Assembly (NCBI RefSeq): GCF_017654505.1
Contig: NC_054543.1
Location: 22,978,339 to 23,042,338 of the forward strand
DNA: 64,000 nt
Origin: Polyodon spathula
Taxonomy: Eukaryota > Chordata > Actinopteri > Acipenseriformes > Polyodontidae
Direction: 5' to 3'
Under the pieces are notes generated by a model. That model was not told the origin of the DNA. It did no database searches and saw only the letters and a program-made list of their open reading frames with translations. A program made the translations under genes and the position numbers. The stretch's first letter is position 1. Each line of letters begins with the position of its first letter. Positions 42,110-53,713 of this stretch are shown piece by piece.

Positions 42110-42769
42110 TACTGTGAATTTAAATGACGGTGAAAGCCACGCATTTTGTTTTTGTTTTATTAAGTGTGACAGTGTTTTTGTTTAGTACTGTGGATTGGAA
42201 GCCCCATTCAAAATTAAAAAACCTGGTCCAGAAGGTGCCCGTCTCCCTATTAATTGGGAGATGGTCACCTGCATTAAAAGCCTGCAGCACTCTGCACTCT
42301 GGGTGGGTGTTCAGAGGAGCAAATGAGAGCGAGTAAGGAGGAAACTGAAACTGAAACTAAAAGAATAGAGACAGTGACAGCAATTTGCCCAGTCTGACCT
42401 ATTCATTTGTTTTTTTTAATTAATTTAAAACTTTTATTTTGCTCTGTGAGCAGTGTTTTGTGTTTAAATATTTATTTTATTTTTGTTTAAATAAACGGTG
42501 CACGCGTCATTTACACCTGCAGTACTTTGTGTGTATCTCAGTTCCTGCTTCAGGCCTGATGTCACAACTCTGCCTTCCCTGTCTCACAGATATTGACTTT
42601 TTTTTCTACATTTCACCTAAGAGTGTTGGGAACTACAAATTAAAAGTGAAATGGTGCTTTTGGCTGATTTACTTTTTCTGCGCCAATACCCTGAAAACAC
42701 GTAAACTCTCCTTGTTATATCTGGCAGTTCTTGCTGATAACTTTCCGTGAGGAACTACTGTTCCTCTAA

Positions 42770-42770
<1 letters not shown>
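41684..42770. other. No gene; contains (ATT)n at 42,038-42,109 and LTR-like sequence
   Basis: The triplet array has about 24 units. From about 42,120 to 42,560 the sequence has attaaaag followed by taaataaacgg about 220 bp later, again a promoter/polyA-like arrangement without ORF. No coding gene was recognised. Confidence 0.4.
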
Positions 42771-42841
<71 letters not shown>

Positions 42842-42842
42842 G

Positions 42843-42905
<63 letters not shown>
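42771..42905. repeat. (TG)n-(CA)n inverted dinucleotide palindrome
   Basis: About 31 TG units, a short tatgtatgtgtatataca centre, then about 31 CA units. The two halves are reverse complements, so the 135-bp block can form one long hairpin. It ends a few bases before a Tc1-like terminal repeat (42,914). Confidence 0.92.
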
Positions 42906-42910
<5 letters not shown>

Positions 42911-42913
42911 GTG

Positions 42914-43622
42914 TACAAAACATTAGGAACACCTGCTCTTTCCATGAAATAGACTGACAAGGTGAATCCAGGTGAAAGCTATGATCACTTATTGATGTAA
43001 CCTCTTAAATCCACTTCAATCAGTGTAGATGAAGGGGAGACAGGTTAAAGAAGGATTTTTAAGCCTTGACACAATTGAAACATGGATTTTGTATGGGTGT
43101 CATTCAGAGGGTAAATGCCATGTGTCAACATTGCAGGCTGGTGGTGGTGGTGTGATGGTGTGGGGTGTGTTTTCATGTCACACATTGGGCCCCATGATAA
43201 AATTGGAGCAACGTTTGAATGCCACAGGATATCTGAACTTCATTGCCAATCAGGTGCATCCCTTCACGGCAGCAGTGTGTCCATCTGCTAATGGATTTTT
43301 TCAGCAGGATAATGTCCCATGCCACAAGACTAGAATTGTTCAGGAATGGTTCCACAAACATGATAGTGAATTCAGCTTACTGCAGTGGCATGCCCAGTCA
43401 CCACATCTCAATTCAATTGAGCATCTGTGGGAGGAGATGGAATGAGCTATTAGGAGTAGAGATCCACTACAGCCAACTTGACACAACTCTGGGAAGCATT
43501 GGAGTCAACATGGTCCAGCATCCCTGTGGAACGCTTTCGATGCCTTGTAGAGTCCATTTAGGCTGTTCTGAGGGCAAAAGGGGTGCGACTCAATATTAGG
43601 AAGGTGATCCTAATATTTTGTA
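42914..43622 (+). mobile_element. Tc1-like transposon, internally deleted (709 bp)
   Basis: Terminal inverted repeats tacaaaacattaggaacacc (42,914-42,933) and its near-complement at 43,603-43,622 match at 18 of 20 positions. The left 190 bp is typical family 5' sequence, then it jumps directly to the C-terminal third of the transposase. The deletion leaves a nonautonomous element. Confidence 0.85.
43119..43445 (+). pseudogene. Tc1-like transposase, C-terminal third
   Basis: The product shows GGGGVMVWGVFSCH, FQQDNVPCHKTRIVQ (second Asp) and SPHLNSIEHLWEEME (third acidic residue, Glu). The first Asp and DNA-binding domains are deleted. The open frame starts at an in-frame ATG in the 5' noncoding region (43,029). 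Confidence 0.85.
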
Positions 43623-43626
43623 GATG

Positions 43627-44560
43627 AAATGTATTTGCTTACAGCCTCTGCAGGTGCTTTTTACTGGGGAAGCAACACATGTCCAGTTCTACACCACCAC
43701 CCATGGTTAAGAACAACCATACAGCTTGCTAGCATGGGCGGTCACAAACACAATACAACATAAAAACAATACAACTGTCCTTTACAACACACACAAGAGT
43801 ATTTATCACGAAAATATTTTTAATATTCTCATCTAGATCCCTTATTTTGTTTCAGGTTTAGTCCCCGACTTATACTATCATTGCATTATACGTGATTTAT
43901 TAATATCTCAGTTGCCACATTAATCTAGTTATTATCACCTCCCCTGTTAGAAGCTCCGTAAAAAATCAATTGTGACCAACATAAACAAAACATCTTGTAT
44001 ATGTGCAAATAAAACCAGTTAATACTAGTAACTTTGGTGCTTCATTAAACCAAGTGTTCTCCATTCAAGAAAACGCTATCTCCCTGTTTAGTTCAAAACA
44101 AATTAAACAATCATCAATATGCAAATACTTGAAAATAAAACATTGATTTAATTCTGGGTTTTAGAAACCAAATATTATTCTACCTGCCATTCTCTGGCTT
44201 TCCAATCTAAATAACCCCAATCTATTCCATCCTTTTCTTCTCCCTATTTCTTGCACTTTTCCCAATTTCTTGCACTTCACGCACTATAGCCCAATCACCC
44301 CATGATTTCACATCAAGATCATGTTCTGCTTGCTTGCTCTCAGCGCCCTTTTCACTTCCTCTAATTCTGCAGCCAGTCGCTCTGCCTTATGCAACATGAT
44401 TACTACAGCATACTCTTGTCTGTCCTTTTTCTGTTCTTGAAACCACTTGGTTTGCTTGTGATCTGGGCTGTCTGGTTGCCAGCCTTTTTCTAGTGCCTTC
44501 TTCCTGCTGTCTACTCATTTTTCAGTCAAGTACTCCCGTACTCCTGACTGGGGCTTTGAG
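43627..44560. other. AT-rich sequence without a recognised gene
   Basis: No family motif on either strand. C/T-rich stretches near 44,215-44,280. Confidence 0.4.
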
Positions 44561-45010
44561 CTTGTCATTTTAACTACTGTCCTAAGACACTAACACCACT
44601 CCGATGTATATCGCTGCGACAGGATGACAGAGTGTTGAGGCTCAGAGACAGAGTAAAGGCAAAATAAAGTTCTTTATTAAACAAAAATATAGTCAAACAA
44701 ACAGGCACAAGGGCCAACAAAAAGAGGTTCAAAAATAAATAATCAAAATAAATAGTCAGTTCCAGGTCTTCCTTTAATTCTAAACAAAAAACTCTCCAAC
44801 ATAAAAGCAAACTCCTAAACAAAAGAACACACCCTTCCAAACTGAAAACACACACCCTAAACAGAAAACACACACTCCAAACAGAAACTCCCCTGGCTTT
44901 TATCCCCTGTGGCAGTTCACCCGCTACGCACTCAAACGGTATCGCCCCAGACATGTAATCACAAGTCCGCACACCAACAGAAGTCATCAAACAACAGAGA
45001 GCTCTGGAGA
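44561..45010 (-). other. LTR-like noncoding block
   Basis: On the minus strand an ataaaagcc box (about 44,895) is followed by an aataaa signal (about 44,665), the arrangement of an LTR or a short noncoding element. A 138-codon minus-strand frame spans it but its product is low-complexity Leu/Phe/Cys-rich and unrecognised. Ends were not resolved. Confidence 0.35.
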
Positions 45011-45193
45011 ATAAAGGTCACTTTATCAGTAACCAGTATATTCTTCTGGGGTAAAGCATGTACATGGGATATATAGTTTCTACATAAAATCATAAAAAGT
45101 TTCTACTCTGACTCAACCTAAGGGTGTGATGAAACATTCTGTCCTTTCTTTCACCTTAAAGTGGTGTATCGCAAACCCTGTGAACTGTGTGCT

Positions 45194-45200
45194 TATATAA
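45194..45200 (+). promoter_or_regulatory. TATA box of copy C
   Basis: tatataa, 83 bp before the ATG. The surrounding 100 bp is conserved with copies D and E. Confidence 0.75.
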
Positions 45201-45282
45201 ACTGTCAGCTCAGTCCGTTCTGTATACTACAACTTGCCGGTGCTCAAGAAGTGCATTCCAACAGAAACTGAAAACGCCCACC

Positions 45283-46298
45283 ATGAGCAGGATCGTCGTG
45301 TATCAGCATTGCAATTTCCAGGGCCTCAGCAAAGAGTTCTACAGAGATGTTCCCAATCTGATAAATGAAAGCTTTAACGACTGCATTTCATCCTTGAAGG
45401 TAATCGGCCAGCCATGGATAGCTTATGAGCACATCAACTATGATGGCCAACAGAGAGTTTATGAGGAAGGGGAGTATGCCAGTATAACGGAAATGATACA
45501 TTCTCCTCACTAAAGATCATCACAGAGGATCTTGAGAACCCTGAAATCGTTTTGTTTCAGCACTGCAATTTTCAAGGATGTCAGCTGGTTTTAAACACTG
45601 AAACCAACCTCACATTTGCACACTTCAATGATGAGTTTTCCTCCCACATTGTGAACCGCGGTGCCTGGGTGCTGTATGAGCACACAGAATGTAACGGTCG
45701 TCAGATTGTGGCCAGGATGGGAGAAAGAGTTGCTAACTACAATGATTTCGGATTCAACGACAGGGTGAGTCATGTTCGTCCTTTGAAGGCTGGCAGACCT
45801 GTGGTTAAAGCTAAGATCCTGTGGGACCAGATGGTGAAAGAGAATGAGAGAAACCTCAAGATTGATGAGATTACAGGGGTGAACCGAACAGACACTGAGC
45901 AATCCTTTTCTACAAGTGCCTCCAAAGAGTATGAATCAACTGTCAGCCAGAGCATGCACTTTAGCAACTCCACCACCATCACTGCAGGGACGACGTTTTC
46001 CATGGATGTTGTACCTGGGGTTTCCATGGAGGCCAGCCTATCAGTTTCCAACACTTTCACCATTGAAAAGGAGAAAACTGAGTCGACAACTCAAAAGGAA
46101 ACGAGTACCCTGAATATGCCAGCAAAGATCCTGCCACAAACAGAGCTAAATGTGAATGTCATCAGGAAAGAAGTGTCAGTGAGAGTCCCTGTAGAGTTTA
46201 TTGTTACCCAGGGCAAGAGTGTCAAGACAGAGTATGGAGAGTATAGATGTTCCTCTAGCAAATCAGTGTATGCTGAGTTCACCTCAGAGAAAGCATAG
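45283..46298 (+). pseudogene. Crystallin/aerolysin gene copy C (one-base deletion)
   Basis: The gene is collinear with intact copy D over its whole length: four Greek-key motifs then the aerolysin-like domain, ending at the same stop (46,296-46,298). A single-base deletion near 45,485 (cagtataacgg where D has cagcatcgacgg) shifts the frame, which stops at 45,513 after about 76 codons. From 45,552 the original frame is open to the end, with no other break. TATA box and polyadenylation signal (aataaa near 46,418) are kept, so this is a recent pseudogene or a sequencing error. Confidence 0.85.
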
Positions 46299-47009
46299 GT
46301 CAGATTTTTACCACAAGGGTACAAAAACAGAGCGCAGCCCTTAGAAAATATGTGGGTTTGATTTAATGGTATGTTAACTAATACAATATTAATCTCAATG
46401 TAGTTTTCAAATGTTAAATAAAACTGCTTTTAATTTTACAGTGCACTTGTTTGTCAGTTTACATGTTTTAAGGGATATGCAAAACTATATAAAGTAACAT
46501 TATAGACACATTTATGCTTATTGAATTTCTGTCTTCATTAAAATCATTACATCTTATATAAACACAAATCATGTTAGTTTTTGTTGTATACTGTCAACAG
46601 GCACATCATGAAAAATGATTGACAATATCAAGGGAGATACCATAGTGTAGGTCAAATTGCCATATTTTAACAATACAGAATGATACTTTTTTAAATCAAT
46701 TTTTCTCACTGAAGTAGATTAGCAGAAAATGTACTGAGACAAAAAAAAATAAAACGAGACCAGCAAGTCAAACCAAGCTAGTTTGTAATTGAGGGCTTTG
46801 CACTGGTGTGTCACTTTCTAGACAGACTGGTGGGTCTGAAAAAAATCACTACACAAGTTCCAGATGACAAAGAAGCAGAAGTCAGATAGATTTATCACAG
46901 ATTTCTCCTTTATTTTACATGCGTAATTCAGAACATTTAGATTCTCTGTCCTGGGTTACAGTTTTAACTATAGCACCACTACCCTTACTGTAGGTTTTAA
47001 AAAGCACAA

Positions 47010-47011
<2 letters not shown>
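46299..47011 (+). other. 3' UTR and flank of copy C
   Basis: A polyadenylation signal lies near 46,418. Conserved with the 3' flanks of D, E and, inverted, A and B. No further gene. Confidence 0.6.
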
Positions 47012-47091
<80 letters not shown>

Positions 47092-47095
47092 TTCT
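47012..47095 (+). repeat. (TC)n microsatellite, unit 1
   Basis: About 40 TC units with two interruptions near the end. Minus-strand Arg/Glu ORFs are artefacts of the repeat. Confidence 0.9.
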
Positions 47096-48688
47096 CAACA
47101 TTGGTGAATTTACCATAGCAATTAAGAGTACAGTACACAATACAGTCAGCACTCGAATATCCATTATCCAGATACACGGCAGTCGCATTTTACGGCCCCT
47201 GTTTTAAGAATAAAATCAATCCCCGTTATCATTTCATGTGACGAAAATGCAGCAAAAATAAAGCAAACTAGACAAGTTACGGTAATGTAAAAGTGTTGTT
47301 TTTTTAATTTTTTGCTAATTTGCATTGACTTTTACATTTTACGCAATCCTGTACATGGGCAACATTTTGATTTCATTTTGCTGTTGGGTGGTTGATGCGG
47401 AATTTTACATACTGCTACAATATGTACTGGATTTAAAAGTATGTACGGTATTACAGTCTTCGTATCCACAGTCACCTCTTTTGCCAAGCTGAATTTCCAG
47501 AATCATATCATTCTGAATTAAAATACTTCTTCTGTTGAAAATATAGTACTGTACCAACAAAACCAACTACAGTACATCTAAATGGAAGCCAACTTATTTT
47601 AAAACAGTCCTTTCAGGTATGTATTTTTGACATTGTATCTTTTTTGTGTTCCCTGAAAAAACTGGACAAGGGTTGGACTGGGCCAAAATGAAATAATCAG
47701 ATATGCGTCACAATCGTTTAACTGTCACTGAAGTCAAAATGTTATACGGTTGGATATGTGCGCGCTGACTGTATAAACATTGCATAAACATTACGAACAT
47801 CAATATAAAAGTAAATAAATTAAAATGAATAATTAATTAAGGAGGTAGGAATGCAAAAAAATGAAATCTTTTAAATAAACAAACTACCCCCCCTCCTTCC
47901 CTTCTGGCAGTGCCCCTGTGCAGAGTGTTTACTGTCTGTGTTTCTCTCAGGCTGTACAGGCACAGACATACTGAGCAGCCAGTGGGGCTGTGTGTCACTC
48001 CCTCAGTAGGACTGCCACTCTCTCTCTTTTTTCTGCTTATTTATTGTAGTTTATGAGAAAGTCCAACTCTGTCTCGACTTCTCCCAGTTCACAGTGTTCT
48101 CATAGCATCCTGTCTCTGGGCAGCCATGACTGTCTATGTGGTCCCGTTCCGATGGTCGGGTGGTGGTCACTGAGTCTGTGCATGTGTTTATTGATCTGGG
48201 TAGTCCAGTGTTCCATGGAAGCCGAAGCCTTTGTATATTAGAAGCAGCTTTAGCTGGCTTGCCTGTGGCTTGTACCTTTGATCACAATCAGCATTTTAAT
48301 TAGAAAAGCACCAACCCAAGTCGTCTGTTGTGAAAACCGGTTTCTGTCATTTCAAAATCCAAAACAATACTTAGCAAACAGATGGTCCTTTGAACCAAAA
48401 AAGAACCTGACAGACAGGACCTTTTGGCTGTGTGCGAAGTTACTCAGGGAGAGAGCCTTTAATGATTTACCACTCCCTTGCCATCCAAAGGAGTACACAC
48501 ATAAATAATTACAATTTAATATAAAGCTTAAAATCACAATGCATTAAATACCTACAAAAACAGTACGTGCATGGTTTGTAACACATTTCTATTGAAATGA
48601 TAAATTGTGTGTAAACAAATGATTCCACCATAATAATGGTTACTAGTAAAGTAGTCAAACTCAAAATTACAATATCCTTTGAGCATAA
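47096..48688. other. Unit 1 spacer, with an antisense retroelement fragment
   Basis: At 47,900-48,240 the minus strand carries a diverged copy of the zinc-binding retroelement C-terminus seen at 21,590-21,935. The rest is AT-rich without a gene. Confidence 0.5.
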
Positions 48689-51575
48689 ATTAGAAGCAGT
48701 GTGGCATGTGCTGCTGTGATTAGACTGCTCTGGGCGATTGTGCAGAGCTGTGCAGTACTGTGATTAGAGTGCCTCGGGTGGTTGTGCTATGCTGGGCTGT
48801 GCTATGATTAGAGTGCTTCAGGTGGTTGTGCTGTGCTGTGCTGTGCTGTGCTGTGCTGTGCTGTGCTGTATTAGTGTGCTTCAGGTAGTTGTGCTGTGCT
48901 TGCTGTGCTGTGCTGTGCTGTGCTGTGACTAGAGTGCTCCGGGGTTGTGTGTGCTGTGCTGTGATTAGAGTGCTCTAGGTGGTTGTGCTGTGCTGTGCTG
49001 TGATTAGAGTGCTCCGTGGTGTGATTAGAGTGCTCCAGGGGTGGCTGTGCTGTGCTGTGTTGTGATTAGAGTTCTCCAATTGGTTTTGATTTGCTGTGCT
49101 GTAATGTGCTGTGATTAGAGTGCTCCTGGGTGGTTGTGTGTGTGTTGTGCTGTGCTGTGCTGTGCTGTTCTGTGATTAGAGTGCTCCCTGTGGTTGTGCT
49201 GTGCTTGTGGTGTGGTGCTGGGATTAGAGTGCTCCTGCTGGTTGGATTGTGCTGTACTGTGCTGTACTGTGCTGTGTTGTTCCGTGCTGTGTGGTGCTGT
49301 GCTGTGATTAAAGTACTCTGTGTGGTGAAGGTGCTGTGCAATGCAGTGCTGTGAGGTGCCGTGAGGTGCTGTTCTGTGATTAGAGTGCTCTGGGTGGTTG
49401 TGCTGTGCTGTTCTGTGATTAGAGTGCTCTGGGTGGTTTTGCTGTGCTGTGCAGTGATTAAAGTGCTCCGGGTGGTTGTGCTGTGCTGTGCTGTTCTGTA
49501 ATTAGAGTGCTCTGGGTGGTTGTGCTGTGCTGTGCTGTGCTGTGCTGTGCTGTGCTGTGCTAGTGTGCTGTGCTGTGCTGTGCTGTGCTGTGCTGTGCTG
49601 TGCTGTGCTGTGATTAGAGTGCTCCAGGTGGTTGTGCTCTGCTGTGATTAGAGTGCTGTGGGTGGTTGTGCTGTGCTGTGCTGTGCTGTGCTGTGCTGTG
49701 CTGTGATTAAAGTGCTCTGTGTGGCTGTAATGTGCGATGCAGTGCTGTGTTATGCAGTACTGTTCGGGGAGGTAAGGTGCTGTGAGGTGCTGTGTTGTTA
49801 TTAGAGTGCTCTGGGTGGTTGAGCTGTGCTGTGCTATGATTAGACTGCTCAGCATGGTTGTACTGTGCTTTGCTGTACTGTGTAGTGATTAGAGTGCTCC
49901 GGGTGGTTGTGCTGTGCTGTGCTGTGCTGTGATTAGAGTGCTCCGGGTGGTTGTGCTGTGAACGAGCACACACGTCACTAATTTATCACGATTAAGTGAC
50001 CAACCACGCCACGACGACGACACGACACCTAATCTCTGACCCACCACACTGACACAATCGACAAGACACAGGCTGTTCTGTGTCTGTGCTGTGCTTCATG
50101 TGCTCGTCTGGTAGAGCGGTGCTGGTGCAATGATTTCAGAGTCTCCATGTGGTTGGCGTGGTACTGTGCGTGTTGTGCTGTGCACGACACTGTGATTACG
50201 AGCCACTCCAACGTTGACACGTGCACGTCATTGCTTTGTTACGCCATACGAGCCACTGACTCGTCCAAGTAGGACCCTAGGTGCTGTGCTGTTATTAGAG
50301 TTCTCCGGGTGGTTGTGCTGTGCTGTGCTGTGATTAGAGTGCTCCGTGTGGTTGTGGTGTGCGTTGCTGTGCTGTGCAGTGATTAGAATGCTCCGGGTGA
50401 TAGTGCTGTGGTTTGCTGTGCTGTGCTGTGCTATGATTAGAGTGCTCTGGGTGGTTGTGCTGTGCGTTGCTGTGCAGTGCAGTGATTAGAGTGCTCCGGG
50501 TGGGTGGTAGTGCTGCTGTGCTGTGCTGTGCTGTGCTGTGGTGGTTGTGCTGTGGTGCTGTGCTGTGATTAGAGTGCTCCGGGTGGTGTGCTGTGTGTGC
50601 TGTGCTGTGCTGTGCTGTGCTGTGATTAGTGTGCTCTGGGTTGCTGTGTGCTGTGCTGTGCTGTGCTGTGTTGTGTGGTGTGCTGTGCTGTGATTAGAGT
50701 TCTCAGGGTAGTTGTACTGTGCTGTGTTGTGCGGTGCTGTGTGATGCTGTGCTGTGATTAGAGTGCTCCTGGTGGTTGTGCTGTGCTGTGCTGTGCAGTG
50801 ATTTAAGTGCTCCGGGTGTTTGTGCTGTGCTGTGCTGTGATTAGAGTGATCTGGGTGGATGTGTTGTGCTGTGCTGTGATTAGAGTGCTCCGGGTGTGTT
50901 AGTGCTGTGCTGTGCTGTGCGGTGCAGTGCTGTGCTGTGATTAGAGTGCTCCAGGTGGTTGTGCAGTCGGTTGCTGTGCAGTGATTAGAGTGCTCTGGGT
51001 GGTGGTGCTGTGCTCTGCTGTGATTAGGTTGCTCCAGGTGGTTGTGATGTGCTTGCTATGCAGTGCAGTGCGGTGCGGTGCTGTGTGGTGAAGTGCTGTG
51101 ATTAGAGTGCTCAGGGTGGTTGTGCTGTGCGGTGTGGTGTCGTGCTGTGTGATGCTGTGCTGTGATTAGAGTGCCCCGGGTGGTTGTTCTTTGCTCTGCT
51201 GTGCTGTAATTAGTCTTTTGGTGGTTGTACGGTGCTGTACTGTGCGGTGCTGTGCTGTGAATAAAGTGCTCCAGGTGGTTGTGGTGTTCTGTGCTGTGCT
51301 GTTATTAGTGTGCCCTGGGTTGTACGCTGTGCTGTGCTGTGCTGTGCTGTGCTGTGTTGTGCTGTGTTGTGTGCTGTGCTGTGCTGTGCTGTGCTGTGCT
51401 GTGCTGTGCTGTGCTGTGCAGTGCAGTGCAGTGCAGTGCGGTACGGTGTGGTATGGTGCTTTGTGCTACTTTGCTATGGTTAGAGTTCTCTGGGTGGTTG
51501 TTTGGTGATGTGCTGTGCTGTGCTGTGCTGTGTTGTGGTGTGATTAGTGTGCTCCAGGTGGTTGTTCTGGCTCCT
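48689..51575 (+). repeat. GTGCT-rich complex satellite, unit 1
   Basis: A higher-order array: a core gattagagtgctccgggtgg plus ttgtgctgtg and a variable number of ctgtg pentamers, giving units of about 40-70 bp, some 45-50 times. Cys/Leu/Val ORFs (+) and Ser/Thr/Gln/His ORFs (-) are repeat products. A patch at 49,961-50,072 has the complement of the consensus on the + strand without reversal. Confidence 0.9.
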
Positions 51576-53583
51576 TTGCTGTAGCTCACTGTCTCTTAAT
51601 AATCTGCAAGACACAGCAAACAGCACAAAACTAAACAGTTGTCTGGCTTCTTAACACGTTCAGTGTAAAGGCCCATACTCGCCTGATAAATTCTCCTTTC
51701 AAATGCAAATAACTCCTTCTAAATGCAAATAATATTTAAATGTTACTGTCTGACTTCCAATTTGGTCTTTCTCAACTACTGATATTGTACAGCTTTCTTA
51801 AGCTGGGTTTCCACTAACTTTTTAGGTTGCAGTCTGCCTCATTTGGTCATCAACACAATCTAATAAAAGAGCATTAGGAAAAAACAGACATACCATTACA
51901 CAATTATTAAAAAACATCATTCATAAGAAAATACAGTATTATTGCTATTATTGTTTGTTTATTTGAGTGTTTAAAGTGACCGTTATGTTTTTCCCATTAT
52001 CATAAGCAATGCAGGACTGCAATGGCCTGTGTGGCTCCATATTTGCATGTAATTAATCAGTCAATGATGACAATGACAACAGATGGTATTATCTGATTTT
52101 TAACAGAACTATTTTCACTTAAGTGGATTTGCAGAACAAAAACTATGATATACAATATGTGTCCAGTTGTTTCATTTTATAATTCTATAAAGATTCCCCA
52201 AATCATCAGTTATGTTTATCACAGATGTTGGTTCTTTTATTATTTGCTATTTTCTAAAAGCAGCAAAAAGGATAGCAGTGCCATAATTAAAATGTAATCA
52301 TGGAGGGTGCTGCAGTATTAATGTATTAAGCAGTGCAAAGTGAGGGAAACAGCAAATAGCCTGCCAAAGTTTCTATAAAAAAAAACAAATGATAGCACAT
52401 TGCTCTGTTAAATTACATGAATCTGATATCCTATGTGCCTTAACTTATTTACCTGAAGAAAAATTTACACAACTTACAAAATGAGCCCATTCATCATGGA
52501 ACTGCTAGACAAGTCCAATGGAAGGAATGCTGTTTAACTAGAGATCCCCTATCTTAAGTACTGTATTGTTTTAAAACCTGCAGCTACACTCCACCCCTGT
52601 CCTCCTGGCAAAGGTGTGTAACTTTGTTACCCTGGGGGTTTTCATTATGAAAGTATGGGGTATTAAAAATGGTTCAAACTTTACACTGGAGCAAAAGCTC
52701 TATATATCTGGTCCATAGTGTGATACCTGGACAAGGACCATGATTACTGTAGTCAAGTCTTGAAAAGTGGACAGACTGGACTAAAACATGCAACAAATAC
52801 CAGCCCCAGCACGGGAGTATACATTCATGTCATTACATTTTGTGTGATAAACCGTTTTTACTAGCTATTAAATAACATGTTCCCATAGATATGATTCAAG
52901 TCAACGTTACAACACAGGCAATTTAAGAATTTCCTGTGTGAAGTACCTGCAGAGAGAAACAGCAAAGTAGCATGCCAACATTTCTAAAAAATAAGAAATA
53001 ATGCTATAATCTGTAATTACTCCTGTTTCATAATGTTCCGTTAAATTACATTTATTTGATACTGCATGTGCCTTAACTTATGTAATTTACTGATCGGGCA
53101 TTTACACATTTTACCAAATGCAGCCCATTCATCCTGAAATTGATGGACAAGTGCAATGGAAGTAATCAGTCCACAGTGCTAAAAGAGGATTTCAGAGACC
53201 AGTGGACTATGCTATATTTTTTAGAAAATAGGGCTATATAATTATTTTCCTACCTTAAACTATTCCATTAATAGGTCTGTGTCGTATTTCCGTGAATAAC
53301 CTATAGCTGTGAATCATGCAGTAACACCTCTTCTTAATTAAAAAGTTTCATTAATTAAATGTCAAATATTAGTGTTATTTTATGAATGAATGGGTTAAAA
53401 CAATCTATTTTAACATATGGAAAATACTCATTTTCCACATTTAATGAATGACAAATTATGTGTCTCAACAAATGTACTAGATTATTATTCTCATTTAAAA
53501 ACAAAAAACAAAAAAAAAGCCTAAAGCAGGATTACAGTGCAAGTAGGAGGGTACAAAGTGTCCGATTAAAGAAGGGTGGAGGA
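51576..53583. other. Unit 1/2 boundary flank, upstream region of copy D
   Basis: No gene. Contains a diverged direct duplication of about 200 bp (52,335-52,535 and 52,945-53,170), both copies ending in cccattcatc and a (c)aatggaag motif before a cccta- or ggatttc-type stretch. The same pair is present at about 60,355-60,560 and 60,965-61,190. Confidence 0.6.
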
Positions 53584-53616
53584 GTGGTGTATCGCAAACC
53601 CTGTGAACTGTGTGCC

Positions 53617-53623
53617 TATATAA
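53617..53623 (+). promoter_or_regulatory. TATA box of copy D
   Basis: tatataa, 97 bp upstream of the ATG at 53,714. It would place the start of transcription near 53,647, giving a 5' UTR of about 65 nt. Confidence 0.8.
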
Positions 53624-53713
53624 ACTGTCAGCACAGTCCATTCTGTATACTACAACTTGACGGTGCTCAACAAAAACCTGAGTGCATTCCAACAGAAACT
53701 GAAAACACCCACC

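Larger units (their letters stand above)
45161..53583 (+). repeat. Tandem duplication unit 1 (copy C plus satellite)
   Basis: The unit begins at gtggtgtatcgc just upstream of the TATA box and holds gene copy C, its 3' flank, a (TC)n array, a retroelement fragment, the satellite and the promoter-distal flank of the next unit. It aligns with unit 2 throughout with small differences, mainly in satellite length. Upstream of 45,161 the similarity to the other units stops. Confidence 0.85.

Noticed and set aside
47012..47188. Arg/Glu-repeat minus-strand proteins at the (TC)n arrays
   Set aside because: Translations of a dinucleotide microsatellite.
53657..53713. Upstream in-frame start for copy D adding 19 residues
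   Set aside because: The codon at 53,657 is not ATG, while the ATG at 53,714 has a good context and opens directly into the first Greek key in all copies.
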